Below, in pieces: positions 45,297 to 55,128 of a DNA stretch of 55,852 nucleotides. The translations under genes were made by a program, and so were the position numbers. The notes under the pieces were generated by a model that was not told the DNA's origin, searched no databases, and saw only the letters and a list, made by a program, of their open reading frames with translations. Origin of the DNA: CAWBCI01 sp963787195. Its GTDB lineage: Bacteria; Bacteroidota; Bacteroidia; Bacteroidales; JAGOPY01. Within the stretch, counting starts at the first letter, position 1. Every line of letters begins with the position of its first letter. Where the stretch lies: contig CAWBCI010000075.1 in the NCBI GenBank assembly GCA_963787195.1, forward strand, positions 1-55,852, written 5' to 3'.

Positions 45297-46007
45297 TCAG
45301 CGAACCGAATAGACTTTCACAAATCCATGACCGCTGGGTCTTTGCACCCGGAAAACCCCCGGGCTGGTCATGCTGAAAATATAGCTTGAATGTGTAAGGC
45401 CGTGCAGACTGTGAGCCGATTCAACGATCGTTGCATGGCCCTGCAGGTCGGGTGGTGAGTGGACCAGAGCGATATGGGCCTCAGGGTGGGTTTTCACGTG
45501 TCCATGGCGGTTGGTCCATATGATCACATCATCAGGTTGAATGTCCAGAAGACTTTTCCTGTCCTTCCCGGATGTATAGTGAGAAATATTCTTTGCCTGG
45601 CTTATGATCCCTTTGGCCAGGAAATAATTGTTCACAAAACCACTGCAATCAATTCCTATCCTGCCAATCCGGTCACAATATTCCTGGATTCTTTCAGGCC
45701 TCACTCTATTGAAACGGATAGCATGTTCCAATGCTATTTTGCAGTCTTCCGGAGACCCTTTCCCGTAAAATGCCCTGGCAACCATCATGCGGTGCTCCGG
45801 AGATATATCTATCATACGAAGTCCTCTGGCCTGGCGGAGCCTCCAGCTAAGGGCACTCACAATGGCATCCTTTTCGTGCAACACAGCATTACTGCTTGTT
45901 TGTAAATAAATGTGCACATCAACAGTATGGTTATATATTAAACCACCATTACCGGAATGGGAAACTCCGATTGAATGGTATTGATTTTCAAATTGCAGGG
46001 GATTCAT
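45297..46007 (-). CDS. NlpC/P60-like cysteine hydrolase
   Basis: 236 residues from ATG 46007. A catalytic Cys sits at the start of a helix in IGIDCSGFVNNYF (about residue 120), with a candidate His in THPEAHIALVHS (about residue 178) and a later polar residue, the NlpC/P60 order. The preceding segment (RMIDISPEHRMMVARAFYGKGSPEDC) is not typical of cell-wall NlpC enzymes, and no signal peptide is visible, so substrate and location are uncertain. Amidase or peptidase activity on a small peptide is the safest statement. Confidence 0.65.
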   Translation of the reverse strand: MNPLQFENQYHSIGVSHSGNGGLIYNHTVDVHIYLQTSSNAVLHEKDAIVSALSWRLRQARGLRMIDISPEHRMMVARAFYGKGSPEDCKIALEHAIRFNRVRPERIQEYCDRIGRIGIDCSGFVNNYFLAKGIISQAKNISHYTSGKDRKSLLDIQPDDVIIWTNRHGHVKTHPEAHIALVHSPPDLQGHATIVESAHSLHGLTHSSYIFSMTSPGVFRVQRPSGHGFVKVYSVR

Positions 46008-46229
46008 GCTTAATTCTTTAAATATTTAATTAGTGAAACTGCAGATAAACTTACTAATTTAGAATAAATAAAAATACTACAAATTCTGTTGCGAATCAAC
46101 AAGCTGATATTTCCAGTTAATTTTAACTTTATTTCTGAAGCTTGTCTGCTGAACTTTTAAGCAATTTGTATGTTCTATACAAGGAAAGTCAACCTACTCC
46201 TCGTCCATCTTCATTAAAAAATAAAAAAT

Positions 46230-46781
46230 TTGAAAACAAAGCTTTCCCTCCTGAGAGGCATAAATGTGAGCGGACAAAAAAAAGTCCCCATGAATGAATT
46301 AAAGAGCCTCTATGAAGAGTTGGGCTTTAAAGCTGTGCTCACTTACATACAAAGCGGGAATGTTATCTTTAATATTAATAATGATAATGAAGATGATATT
46401 GCAGAAAATATAGAAAAAGCTATCGTAGGGAGGTTTGGATTCCAGGTGCCGGTCCTGATCAGAAATGAGGAAGAGATGAAGTCGATAATAAATAGTAATC
46501 CTTTCATGAAAGAAAAAGAAATTGATGAAACGAAATTATACGTGACCTTCCTGGAAAATATTCCTTCAAAAGATAATATAGAAAAGACGGAAAGTTATCA
46601 TTATGAGCCGGACAGGTTTTATGTTTCAGGAAAAGAAGTTTATGTTTATTGCCCGGGAGGTTATGGCAGGACGAAGCTGAACAATAATTTTTTTGAGAAT
46701 AAGCTGAAAGTCAAGGCAACGACCCGCAACTGGAGATCGGTGAATGAACTTCTTAAAATCATGCAGGATATAAGCTCCTAA
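46230..46781 (+). CDS. DUF1697 family protein
   Basis: 183 residues. Start codon TTG 46230, supported because the family normally begins right there (KTKLSLLRGINVSGQKKVPMNELK). Other hallmarks are TYIQSGNVIF near residue 40, IEKAIVGRFGFQVPVLIRNEEEM, YVTFLENIPSK, and the ending KLKVKATTRNWRSVNELL. The family is a small cytoplasmic alpha/beta protein of unknown function. It has no gene partner: 175 bases separate it from the reductase gene downstream. Confidence 0.88.
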   Translation: MKTKLSLLRGINVSGQKKVPMNELKSLYEELGFKAVLTYIQSGNVIFNINNDNEDDIAENIEKAIVGRFGFQVPVLIRNEEEMKSIINSNPFMKEKEIDETKLYVTFLENIPSKDNIEKTESYHYEPDRFYVSGKEVYVYCPGGYGRTKLNNNFFENKLKVKATTRNWRSVNELLKIMQDISS

Positions 46782-46956
46782 AGAAAAATTGATTTACTTT
46801 GCACACTATTTAAATCTATTCTTGATAAGAAGATAAAATAATGAAAATGTGGCCTGTAATATTTATTCAGGATTAGGATAAGATATTTGACCTGAATTTT
46901 TGAGGCCGGAAAATTATGCTAACAATATTCATTCTGTAAAAATCAAACAATAATAA

Positions 46957-47622
46957 ATGGACACCAAAACATCCGTTGATACACTGAAGGTTATCGGGAT
47001 CAGGAACCTGACTCCTTCGACCTATGTTTTGCGTTTCGACCGCAATGGAATAGCTTTCAGATCAGGCCAGCATATTCTGCTGGGTGTGAAAGACGATATA
47101 CAAGCCCGTGAATATTCACTTTACAGCGCCGAACAGGACGATCATTTCGAGGTCCTCATCAAAGAGGTGAACGATGGGATCGTTTCCAAACAGCTCCGCA
47201 GGCTGAAGCCCGGCGATGCTGTTAATTTTGAAAATCCCGTAGGTTATTTCATAATTAAAGATGAACACATACATAGCCGGAAATTACTCTTTATTGCCAG
47301 TGGTACCGGCATAGCCCCTTTCCATAGTTTCGTAAGGACCTATCCGGGTATGGATTATAAAGTTCTGCATGGTGTAAGGTCATTGGAAGAGGCTTATGAC
47401 CGCAGGGACTTTGACCGGGAACGCCATATTTTATGCACCCCCAAGGACCGCCGGGGGGATTTCCAGGGCAGGGTGACTGATTATCTTAGGAAAAACCCGG
47501 TACAGGATAAAAATACTATTTGTTACCTCTGCGGAAATTGCGAAATGATACATGAAGCTTATGATATCCTTCTGGAACAGGGCATTCCCTCGGAAAACCT
47601 GAATGCCGAAGTTTATTATTAA
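46957..47622 (+). CDS. Ferredoxin-NADP reductase family protein
   Basis: 221 residues from ATG 46957. The FAD-binding barrel has the motif AREYSLYSAE (RxYS) near residue 50, and the NAD(P) domain has FIASGTGIAPFHSFV near residue 112 and CYLCGNCEMIHEAYDIL near residue 190, ending with the FNR-type NAEVYY. It lacks a 2Fe-2S domain, so it is a stand-alone reductase that passes electrons between NAD(P)H and ferredoxin or flavodoxin. It starts a unit with miaB (25 bases downstream) and mtaB. Both are radical SAM enzymes needing reduced iron-sulfur clusters, so a role as their electron supplier is a fair inference. Confidence 0.87.
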   Translation: MDTKTSVDTLKVIGIRNLTPSTYVLRFDRNGIAFRSGQHILLGVKDDIQAREYSLYSAEQDDHFEVLIKEVNDGIVSKQLRRLKPGDAVNFENPVGYFIIKDEHIHSRKLLFIASGTGIAPFHSFVRTYPGMDYKVLHGVRSLEEAYDRRDFDRERHILCTPKDRRGDFQGRVTDYLRKNPVQDKNTICYLCGNCEMIHEAYDILLEQGIPSENLNAEVYY

Positions 47623-47647
47623 TTTCGCAGGCTGAAATTAAACTAAG

Positions 47648-48996
47648 ATGAAATACCACATCATAACCCTGGGATGCCAGATGAATATGTCGGACAGCGA
47701 GCGTGTACGCACGGTCATTGACCAGACGGGTTATGTTTGGACCGATAATGAAGATGAGGCCGGGATACTCGGCATCATCGCCTGTTCAGTTCGCCAGAAA
47801 TCCATCGATAAAGTATATTCCAGGATAAGCCGCTGGAACAAGAAGAAGAACAAAAAGAGCCTGATCACTTTCATCTCGGGCTGCATACTCCCGGCCGACC
47901 GGGAGCGCTTCCTGAAACTCTTCGACATCGTGTTCCCCATGAGCGAGTTGAATGAATTGCCGGACATGTTCCGGCAATATGGGATGGTGACGCCATCCTC
48001 CCTGCATGCCATGGGAACCGGCATGGAGATGAATAAAAGCATAGGCGAGTTCTGGCATATCAGTCCGCATTACAATTCTGACTTTGAAGCATTTGTTCCC
48101 ATACAAAACGGCTGCGATAAGTTCTGCACTTTTTGCGCCGTGCCTTATACCCGTGGCCGGGAAGTTTCCCGGCCCTCAGCAGAGATACTGCAGGAGGTCG
48201 AAGAACTGGTAAAGCAGGATTATAAGAGTATTACCCTCCTCGGACAAAATGTGAATTCTTACGGCCTCGATAAAAAAGGCACCGAACTGAGTTTTGCCGG
48301 ATTATTGAAAGAAATCGGCGAAATGGGACTGAAATCCGGGAAAGAATTCTGGGTTTACTTTACCTCGCCCCATCCAAGGGATATGTCGGACGAAGTGATA
48401 GATGTGATCGCAGCTTATCCTAATCTCGGTAAGCAGATCCATCTGCCCTTGCAATCGGGCGACGATAAGGTGCTGATCCGCATGAACCGCAAACATTCAT
48501 TTAGATAAATACCGGCATATCATCCACAAAATCAGGGAAACACTGCCGGAAGCATGCATCTTTCACCGATATCATCGTAGGCTTCACAGGAGAAACTGAA
48601 GAGCAGTTCCAGAATACCGTGAGGGCCCTGGAGGAATTCCGCTTCAACATGGCTTATATCGCGCAATATTCGCCCCGTCCCGGGGCGGCCAGCTCGCGCT
48701 GGACCGACGATGTGGACCATGAAGTGAAGAAAGACCGCTTCCACAGGCTCACAAAAACCCTGCAGAAATATTCCCTGGAACGGAACAAGGAGATGGTTGG
48801 AAGGAGCTTCCGGGTTTTGGTTACCCACAAAGACCGCAAGGAAGGTTACCTGTCGGGTTTGACCGAAGGCAAGGTCGTTTTGCGCTTCGCCTCTGATGAT
48901 GAAAGCCTGATAGGAAATTTCGTCGATGTAAATATTAAATCTGCCACTCCTTTTTCCCTCGAAGGCACCCTTGCAAGGGTTATAAGCCTTGCATAA
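47648..48996 (+). CDS. miaB: tRNA-2-methylthio-N6-dimethylallyladenosine synthase MiaB (two frameshifts)
   Basis: 448 residues when two extra bases are removed, a typical MiaB length. It starts at ATG 47648. The N-terminal UPF0004 domain has Cys in LGCQMNMSDSE, ACSVRQ and SGCILPADR. The radical SAM motif is CDKFCTFCAVPYTRGREVSRP, followed by TLLGQNVNSYG and LPLQSGDDKVLIRM. Insertions are the A at 48503 (HSF then DKYRHII) and one T at 48561-48563 (CIF then TDIIVGF). The TRAM domain closes the protein (RSFRVLVTHKDRKEGYLSG). It adds a methylthio group to i6A37 of tRNAs that read UNN codons. Confidence 0.92.
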
Positions 48997-48997
48997 T

Positions 48998-50293
48998 ATG
49001 AACACAATCCCAAAAATAGCATTCAAGACCCTGGGCTGCAGGCTTAACCAGTTTGAGACCGACTCCCTGGCGGCGCAGTTTCAAAGGAACGATTACCAGC
49101 TTGTCGACTTTAATGACGAAGCCGATATCTACATAGTAAACACCTGTACCGTAACCAACCAGGGCGATGCCAAATCGCGCAAGGCCATACACCAGGCAGT
49201 AAGACATGAAAATGAACCGGTGGTAATTGTCACGGGCTGCATGGTGAACGGACAGAAGCAGATGCTTCAGCAGCTTAACGGGGTCAGCTATTTCGTGGAG
49301 AATGCGCAGAAGACTTCCATTTACCAGCTGGTAGACGCACATCTTAAAGGAGAGACCGTTAGTCCGGAGCAGTTCAATTCCGACCTCTTCGGTTTTGAGC
49401 CCGGGGAGGAGACTTTCCATACCCGCAGTTTTATCAAGATACAGGACGGCTGCGATAATTTCTGCACTTATTGCATAGTCCCCAAAGTAAGGGGCCGGGC
49501 CCTCAGCCGGCCGGCGAATGATATCCTGGAGAATATCCGCCAGGTAGTGGACCTGGGCTATAAGGAGATCGTGCTGACGGGGGTGAATATCGGAAGATAC
49601 CAGGACAATGGGACTGATTTCGAGAGACTCGTGGAGAAAATCGTGAACATGCCGGAAGAATTCCGGGTGAGGATCTCGTCGATAGAGCCCGAAGGATTCG
49701 GGGAGCGCTTGTTTGACCTTTTCAGCCATCCCAAGCTCACCCCGCACATGCATCTTTGTCTGCAAAGCGGCTCGGACCGTATCTTATTGCAGATGCGGCG
49801 AATGTATAATGTGACCACCTTCAGGCATATGGTGGATAAGATTAAAGGACGCTACCCCGATTTCAATTTCACGACCGATATTATCGTTGGATTCCCCTCC
49901 GAGACCGAGGAGGATTTCATGCAGAGCGTAAAAGCCAGCCAGGAGATAGGTTTCAGTCATATCCATACATTCAAATATTCCGTAAGGGAAGGCACCCGTG
50001 CGGCCCGCATGCCGGAGCAGGTCCCCGAGAAAGTCAAGAATTTCCGGAGCCGCATCATACGCGACATTTCCGAAGAAAACAAACTGAAGTACAGGAAGTC
50101 CCTGCTGGGAAAGGAACAGATAGTTTTGGCCGAAAAAGTAAATGCCCGCACCAAGAAGGGGAAAGGCTACGGGGAGCTATATGTCCCGGTGGAGTTCAAG
50201 GCCAGTCCTGAAGATCATAACATATTCATTAAGGTAAAGCTGAGCTCGCTCTCCGAAGGCGATGATCCGGTTTTTGAGGGGGAAAGGATCTGA
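48998..50293 (+). CDS. mtaB: tRNA t6A37 methylthiotransferase MtaB
   Basis: 431 residues from ATG 48998, one base after the miaB stop; a TTG at 48989 is in frame but overlaps miaB. N-terminal Cys residues lie in TLGCRLNQFETD, VNTCTVTNQGD and VTGCMVNGQ. The radical SAM motif is CDNFCTYCIVPKVRGRALSRP. TGVNIGRYQDNG, ISSIEPEGFGERL and LCLQSGSDRILLQMRRMY separate it from MiaB. The C-terminal TRAM domain starts near residue 370 and includes GKGYGELYVPVEF. It makes ms2t6A in tRNAs that read ANN codons. Two methylthiotransferases side by side suggests coordinated tRNA modification. Confidence 0.92.
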   Translation: MNTIPKIAFKTLGCRLNQFETDSLAAQFQRNDYQLVDFNDEADIYIVNTCTVTNQGDAKSRKAIHQAVRHENEPVVIVTGCMVNGQKQMLQQLNGVSYFVENAQKTSIYQLVDAHLKGETVSPEQFNSDLFGFEPGEETFHTRSFIKIQDGCDNFCTYCIVPKVRGRALSRPANDILENIRQVVDLGYKEIVLTGVNIGRYQDNGTDFERLVEKIVNMPEEFRVRISSIEPEGFGERLFDLFSHPKLTPHMHLCLQSGSDRILLQMRRMYNVTTFRHMVDKIKGRYPDFNFTTDIIVGFPSETEEDFMQSVKASQEIGFSHIHTFKYSVREGTRAARMPEQVPEKVKNFRSRIIRDISEENKLKYRKSLLGKEQIVLAEKVNARTKKGKGYGELYVPVEFKASPEDHNIFIKVKLSSLSEGDDPVFEGERI

Positions 50294-50316
50294 ATGTGTC
50301 CACACAAGTGAGACCT

Positions 50317-50344
50317 GAGTCGTGAGTCGTGAATCGTGAGACGA
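50317..50344 (+). repeat. Heptamer repeat, island 6
   Basis: GAGTCGT, GAGTCGT, GAATCGT, GAGACGA in register. It directly abuts the octamer array at 50345. Confidence 0.75.
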
Positions 50345-50384
50345 AGTCACCCAGTCACCCAGTCACCTAGTTACCTAATCACGA
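50345..50384 (+). repeat. Octamer repeat, island 6 (AGTCACCC x5)
   Basis: Five 8-base units: AGTCACCC, AGTCACCC, AGTCACCT, AGTTACCT, AATCACGA. In rotated form (CAGTCACC) the CACC core matches the other octamer arrays. Confidence 0.85.
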
Positions 50385-50469
50385 ATTATTTCGCATTATT
50401 GAGAAATGTGAAATGATATTGTTAAATGAGAAAAATTTCATAGCTTTCGTAAAAATACTACTTTGAAAT

Positions 50470-52746
50470 ATGAAATCATCCCATGTATTGTTCATACTTA
50501 TATTCCTATCGATAGCTGCCTGTAAGCAGCCAGAGCCTTTCAGGGAAATCATCCCGGGCCCTGAATGGAAATTTTTACCGGGTGATGATCTCAGCAGAGC
50601 TGATCCGAAAGCTGACTCCAGCATATGGTATGCTATTGATGTAACCAAAGTATGGGATGATCAGGGCTTTAATAAGCTGGATGGCTACGGATGGTACCGT
50701 TCTCATTTTTTCCTGTCAAAGGATCTGAAGAAAAATTCCATTCTTAAGGACAGCCTTCTGATTTATCTGGGTAAAATAGATGATTATGACCAGGTTTTTC
50801 TGAACGGCCAATTGATGGGAGAAAATGGCCGGGTAGTTCCACCAGGAACCAAAGCCGGCAATGATTTCATAAAAGAGAACAGTTTATGGTATCAGGACCG
50901 GATCTACAAAATCGCCACGAATGATCCCCGTCTGCTTTGGGGAAAGAAAAATATTATTGCCATCAGGGTTTACGATATCGGCGGTCCGGGGGGAATGTAC
51001 GGCGGTGGACAGAAGATTAAAATGCTGGATATTGAAGATTACATCCAGGGAGAATATGGACCTGAGAAGTTTCTGATTGAAAGCAAAAAAGTCATCAAGC
51101 CTTTCACCCTGCGGAACACCAGCAATTCAATAACTCTGGAAGGCCGCTGTGATGTGCGGGTGAGTAAACAACTCAGCGGTGAAATTATCTATGTAAAGGA
51201 ATGGACAGTAAAACTGGGACCTGAAGAAGAAATGGTATATAAGTTTTCCCTCCCTCTGATGCAGGAGCCTGCCATAGTAGAATGTTTTTATTTGCATGGG
51301 GAAAAATCCATCAAAGTAGTTTTCCAGGATGAAGTCCCCTATATCCTCACACCAGAGCCATCTCCGGCTCCCAGCATTAATGAGCCGAAGATCACCGGTG
51401 TGCGGCCTTCAAAACCATTTCTGTTCCGGTTACCTGTCTCGGGACAAAAACCTCTTGAATATACCCTTAGCGGCCTTCCCGCCGGACTTACATTTGATTC
51501 CGAAAAGGGAATTATCAGCGGTAAGGTAGATACTCCGGGTTTATATAATGTTGGGGTGAAAGTCGAAAATGAAGCAGGATCTGACAGCAGTATAATCAAA
51601 ATAATTGTTGGAGACGATATAGCCCTAACTCCACCTATGGGATGGAATAGTTGGAATTGCTGGGGATTGAGCGTCGACCAGGAAAAAATCATGGATGCAG
51701 GCCGTGCATTTATTAAGTACGGATTGGCCGATCATGGCTGGAGCTATATCAATATAGATGACGGTTGGGAAATTGAAGCCAATGACCCCACACCTAAAAG
51801 GGATGAACATGGCAATATATTAAGCAATGATAAATTCACCGATATGAAAGGTCTGGGTGATAAAATCCACGACATGGGGCTCAAATTCGGAATCTATTCC
51901 TCCCCCGGGTTTTATACCTGTGGGGGCTATACGGGCTCTTACCAGCATGAGTACCAGGATGTAGCAAGCTATGCCTCCTGGGGAATTGACTACCTGAAAT
52001 ATGATTGGTGTTCATACGGCCAGATCGCGAAAGATATGAGCCTGCCCGAATTAAAAAAACCTTACTTCTTAATGAATGAAGCTTTGAATGGGTCCGACCG
52101 GGATATAGTATTCAGCATTTGCCAGTATGGTATGGGGAAAGTATGGGAATGGGGCCCTGAAGTGGGGGGAAATCTTTGGAGAACCACAAATAATATAGAT
52201 GATTCCTGGAGCAGTATGAGCTCCATAGGTTTTTCGCAGGTCGACAATGCACCCTTCGCGGGGCCCGGACATTGGAACAACCCCGATATGCTCGTCCTGG
52301 GCTGGATTGGTTGGGGACAGTACCAGCATCAGACAGACCTGACTCCCAGTGAGCAATATACCCATATGAGTCTGTGGTGCCTGCTTTCAGCCCCGCTATT
52401 GCTGGGTTGCGACCTGGAACAACTGGATCCTTTCACATTGAACCTGATCACGAATGATGAAGTCATTGCCATTGACCAGGATCCACTTGGAAAACAAGCC
52501 CGGCTCATAAACATCTCCGGGGATATACAAGTATGGGCCAAAGAGATGGATAATGGCTCCAAGGCTGTCGGGATCTTTAACCTGGGAGAGCTTCCTCTTC
52601 ATTATAACTTACAATTGGAATCGCTTGGTATGTCCGGCACTCATCTTATCCGGAATGTATGGAAGCAGAAAGACCTCGGGGAATTTGAGGGTAGCTTTGA
52701 AGCTATTATTCCGGTACATGGAGTGGAACTGGTGGAAATAAAGTGA
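50470..52746 (+). CDS. GH27 alpha-galactosidase-type lipoprotein with a changed acid/base residue
   Basis: 758 residues from ATG 50470, with lipobox LSIAAC (Cys18). Order: galactose-binding-like beta domain (residues about 30-200: IWYAIDVTKVWDDQG to NIIAIRVYDIGGPGG), putative Ig domain (PLEYTLSGLPAGLTFDSEKG, about 325-380), then the GH27 barrel from TPPMGWNSWNCWG, with nucleophile Asp512 in YLKYDWC and HWNNPDMLVLG. A C-terminal beta domain ends the protein. The acid/base Asp of GH27 sits in a motif of the type TTxDIxDSW; here the sequence is TTNNIDDSW, with Asn575 in its place. It is predicted to act on terminal alpha-galactose at the cell envelope if active. It stands alone behind repeat island 6. 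Confidence 0.88.
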   Translation: MKSSHVLFILIFLSIAACKQPEPFREIIPGPEWKFLPGDDLSRADPKADSSIWYAIDVTKVWDDQGFNKLDGYGWYRSHFFLSKDLKKNSILKDSLLIYLGKIDDYDQVFLNGQLMGENGRVVPPGTKAGNDFIKENSLWYQDRIYKIATNDPRLLWGKKNIIAIRVYDIGGPGGMYGGGQKIKMLDIEDYIQGEYGPEKFLIESKKVIKPFTLRNTSNSITLEGRCDVRVSKQLSGEIIYVKEWTVKLGPEEEMVYKFSLPLMQEPAIVECFYLHGEKSIKVVFQDEVPYILTPEPSPAPSINEPKITGVRPSKPFLFRLPVSGQKPLEYTLSGLPAGLTFDSEKGIISGKVDTPGLYNVGVKVENEAGSDSSIIKIIVGDDIALTPPMGWNSWNCWGLSVDQEKIMDAGRAFIKYGLADHGWSYINIDDGWEIEANDPTPKRDEHGNILSNDKFTDMKGLGDKIHDMGLKFGIYSSPGFYTCGGYTGSYQHEYQDVASYASWGIDYLKYDWCSYGQIAKDMSLPELKKPYFLMNEALNGSDRDIVFSICQYGMGKVWEWGPEVGGNLWRTTNNIDDSWSSMSSIGFSQVDNAPFAGPGHWNNPDMLVLGWIGWGQYQHQTDLTPSEQYTHMSLWCLLSAPLLLGCDLEQLDPFTLNLITNDEVIAIDQDPLGKQARLINISGDIQVWAKEMDNGSKAVGIFNLGELPLHYNLQLESLGMSGTHLIRNVWKQKDLGEFEGSFEAIIPVHGVELVEIK

Positions 52747-52775
52747 AGAGTAAAAAACCTGAAAAGTACTTTTTA

Positions 52776-53423
52776 TCATTCCAGTTTTTTACCAATAAAT
52801 AATTGCAAAGTAAAAGTTTGGTCATTTATTGTACCTCCCCATAAAGTTCCAGAGGGCTCATCATCAGCAATTTTGGAAAAATTCATATAATAATCCCCCC
52901 TAATCCCATAAATGAAATCCTTAAGTCTAAACTTAAATCCTGCACCACTTAACAATCCATAAGAGAATTTTTTTACATCGTATTTATTCTCTATAAATAC
53001 TGGTGCTTTAGCAAAATCATATTTATAGTCAATACGTGGGCCAACACTGATAAAAGGGAAAAATATACCGGCTACAGGGAGTTTCAAATCGAAAGTAGTA
53101 TTAAGAGATATATAATCCAAATTGTATACTGAAAGATAAGTACCGTTAACCGGACCATAAACATCATCCATAAAAACAATATACTTCGCTCCTTTCCTTA
53201 CCATACCTATATTAGAAGAAAGGTTAAAAAATTTGCGATCCAGGTAATCAAGGCCCACAAAGACAGAGTAACCAACTATTTGTTCATCAAGTACATGCTG
53301 TCTTGCATATGGTATTTCCCATTTTAAATTACTGAACGATACTCCACCTTCAATATGCGCATTTTGTCCAATGCTGATGACGGATATAAATAATCCAATG
53401 AAAATGATTGTAATTCTTTTCAT
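52776..53423 (-). CDS. Small outer-membrane beta-barrel protein
   Basis: 215 residues from ATG 53423, with a signal peptide ending at ISIGQ. The mature chain alternates in beta-strand style with aromatic girdles: HIEGGVSFSNLKWEI, YSVFVGLDYLDRKFFNLSSNIGMV, YISLNTTFDLKLPV, FPFISVGPRIDYKY, YGLLSGAGFKFRL, and a final strand FTLQLFIGKKL. It fits the PorT/OMP_b-brl family of eight-strand barrels. No enzyme motif was seen, and no specific role can be given. It is convergent with the GH27 gene (29-base gap, in which AAAAAACCTGAA and TTCCAGTTTTTT can partly pair). Confidence 0.75.
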   Translation of the reverse strand: MKRITIIFIGLFISVISIGQNAHIEGGVSFSNLKWEIPYARQHVLDEQIVGYSVFVGLDYLDRKFFNLSSNIGMVRKGAKYIVFMDDVYGPVNGTYLSVYNLDYISLNTTFDLKLPVAGIFFPFISVGPRIDYKYDFAKAPVFIENKYDVKKFSYGLLSGAGFKFRLKDFIYGIRGDYYMNFSKIADDEPSGTLWGGTINDQTFTLQLFIGKKLE

Positions 53424-53852
53424 TTTTTTAAGGATTGGTAAATGTTAAATTTTGGTTTGAGAATGCATATTATTTTTCAGATATAACTGCTCAAATCTAT
53501 TAAATTATTTGGAAATTTCGAAATGAAATATGCTTTTTTATTATTGCATCCTCAACCTGTAATTTCATACTTAGGTCAGGATGAAAGTATATCATTCTTA
53601 TAATAAAAAGAGTATAAATGTGAGGTGATTTATAAATAAGCCCTTTAATCAATTTTAATAAAACTTTTGCGCAATCAATATTCTTCCGGAATAATCAAAT
53701 TAATCCCGCAGTCCCTCTCTCTTCAATAGATTCAGGCTTCAAGTCAAAAATGTTACACTTTCGTGATGCAAACTTTTTCCCGGTATATTAGTTTAGTATT
53801 TTGAATATCAACATTAATTAAACAAAATTTTACATAACAGGATCTTTTAAAG
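53424..53852. other. Divergent intergenic region
   Basis: 429 AT-rich bases between the beta-barrel gene and the YCF48-repeat gene. I see no ORF, repeat array or hairpin worth calling. Confidence 0.5.
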
Positions 53853-55127
53853 ATGAAAACAATTACACTACTTCTTTTAACATTATTAATCTTCGCCCGG
53901 GCTCAATCCCAGGATACCTGGTATGACCAGACTTCAGGGCTGAACCATCCCCTGACGGGGATTTGCTTCACCGACTCTCAGACCGGCTGGATCTGCGGCT
54001 GGACAGGTAATATACTGCATACCACCGATGGCGGCATGCACTGGGCCCTGCAGGACGCACCCCCTTCCGATACCTATTCCGATATCTGGTTCAGTGACAC
54101 CTTGCATGGTTGGTCCTGCGGTGATGGAGGCTTTATGGTTCACACAAATAACGGAGGAATGAGCTGGACGATACAAAACACCCCTTCCTATGATGACCTG
54201 TATTCTGTCTTCTTCCTCGACAGCATGAATGGCTGGGCCGTTGGAGGGAATTATCACAGTTACATCACCTTGTTCGACACGCGGACAGTGTTCCATACTG
54301 CCGACGGGGGCAATACCTGGACGTACCAATATGGGGCCGCTTATGAACAACCTTTGAAAAGTGTACAGGCCATTGATGAGAACACTATCTATGTTACCGG
54401 CGACGACGGACTTTTCATGCATTCCTCCAATGGCGGAACCGATTGGCAGTTTGACACCATCAATCCCATTTTCCAGTTCCATCACCTCTATTTCCTGAAT
54501 GCCGATACCGGATGGGTCAGCGGAGAATCGCTCGGACTGCCACATTATGGGGCCGTTTACAAGACAACTGATGCAGGTCAGACCTGGACTGAAGAGGCTA
54601 TGGGAGAAATGGAAGTAATCAGCAGCGTGCAGTTCCTGGATGCCGACAACGGCTGGGCCTGCGGCGATGATTGGGGCAATGATAATAGCGGCATCATGTA
54701 CCGGACAAGCGATGGCGGACAAAACTGGACCTATGAGAGCCTTCCCGATAATACCGAAGGCCTGAACGATCTTTTCTTCACTGATATGGACCACGGCTGG
54801 ACCGTCGGGTACCTGGGCAGCATACTTTCCACCGCCAATAACCAGACAGATGGAGTCGCCGAGAATGTTGACGGGGCCCTCTCCGCCCCTGTTTCCGGAC
54901 TGGAAGGGAGTTTTCCAAATCCTTTTGTCTCGCAAACTACTATACAATTTAAAGTGGGAAGTACAGAAAAGGTATTGATCAACATATACAGTCTTGATGG
55001 GAAGTTGGTCAGGGTCCTGGCTGACAAGAAAATGCAGGCTGGTAACTATAGCCTGAATTGGGATGGGAATACTGAAAGTGGCGCCAAAGCTGCCCCGGGG
55101 ATTTATTTATGTAGTATGCAGGCAAAA
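53853..55127 (+). CDS. T9SS-sorted YCF48/BNR-repeat protein (C-terminus lost at chimeric join)
   Basis: 425 native residues from ATG 53853, with a signal peptide ending at RAQSQ. Six YCF48-type beta-propeller units recur at about 45-residue spacing, each with a D...GW..G core followed by T.DGG..W (for example TGWICGWTGNILHTTDGGMHW and NGWACGDDWG to RTSDGGQNW). The end is a FlgD-type sorting domain: LEGSFPNPFVSQTTIQFKV, then GAKAAPGIYLCSMQAK, where it stops. The sequence then turns abruptly GC-rich and reads as RpoB. About ten residues of the sorting domain are missing. It is expected to be a surface protein. Confidence 0.85.
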
Positions 55128-55128
55128 C

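Noticed and set aside
53934..54947. 337-residue minus-strand ORF
   Set aside because: Antisense to the YCF48 repeats; the periodic coding sequence keeps the opposite frame open. No start context or domain.
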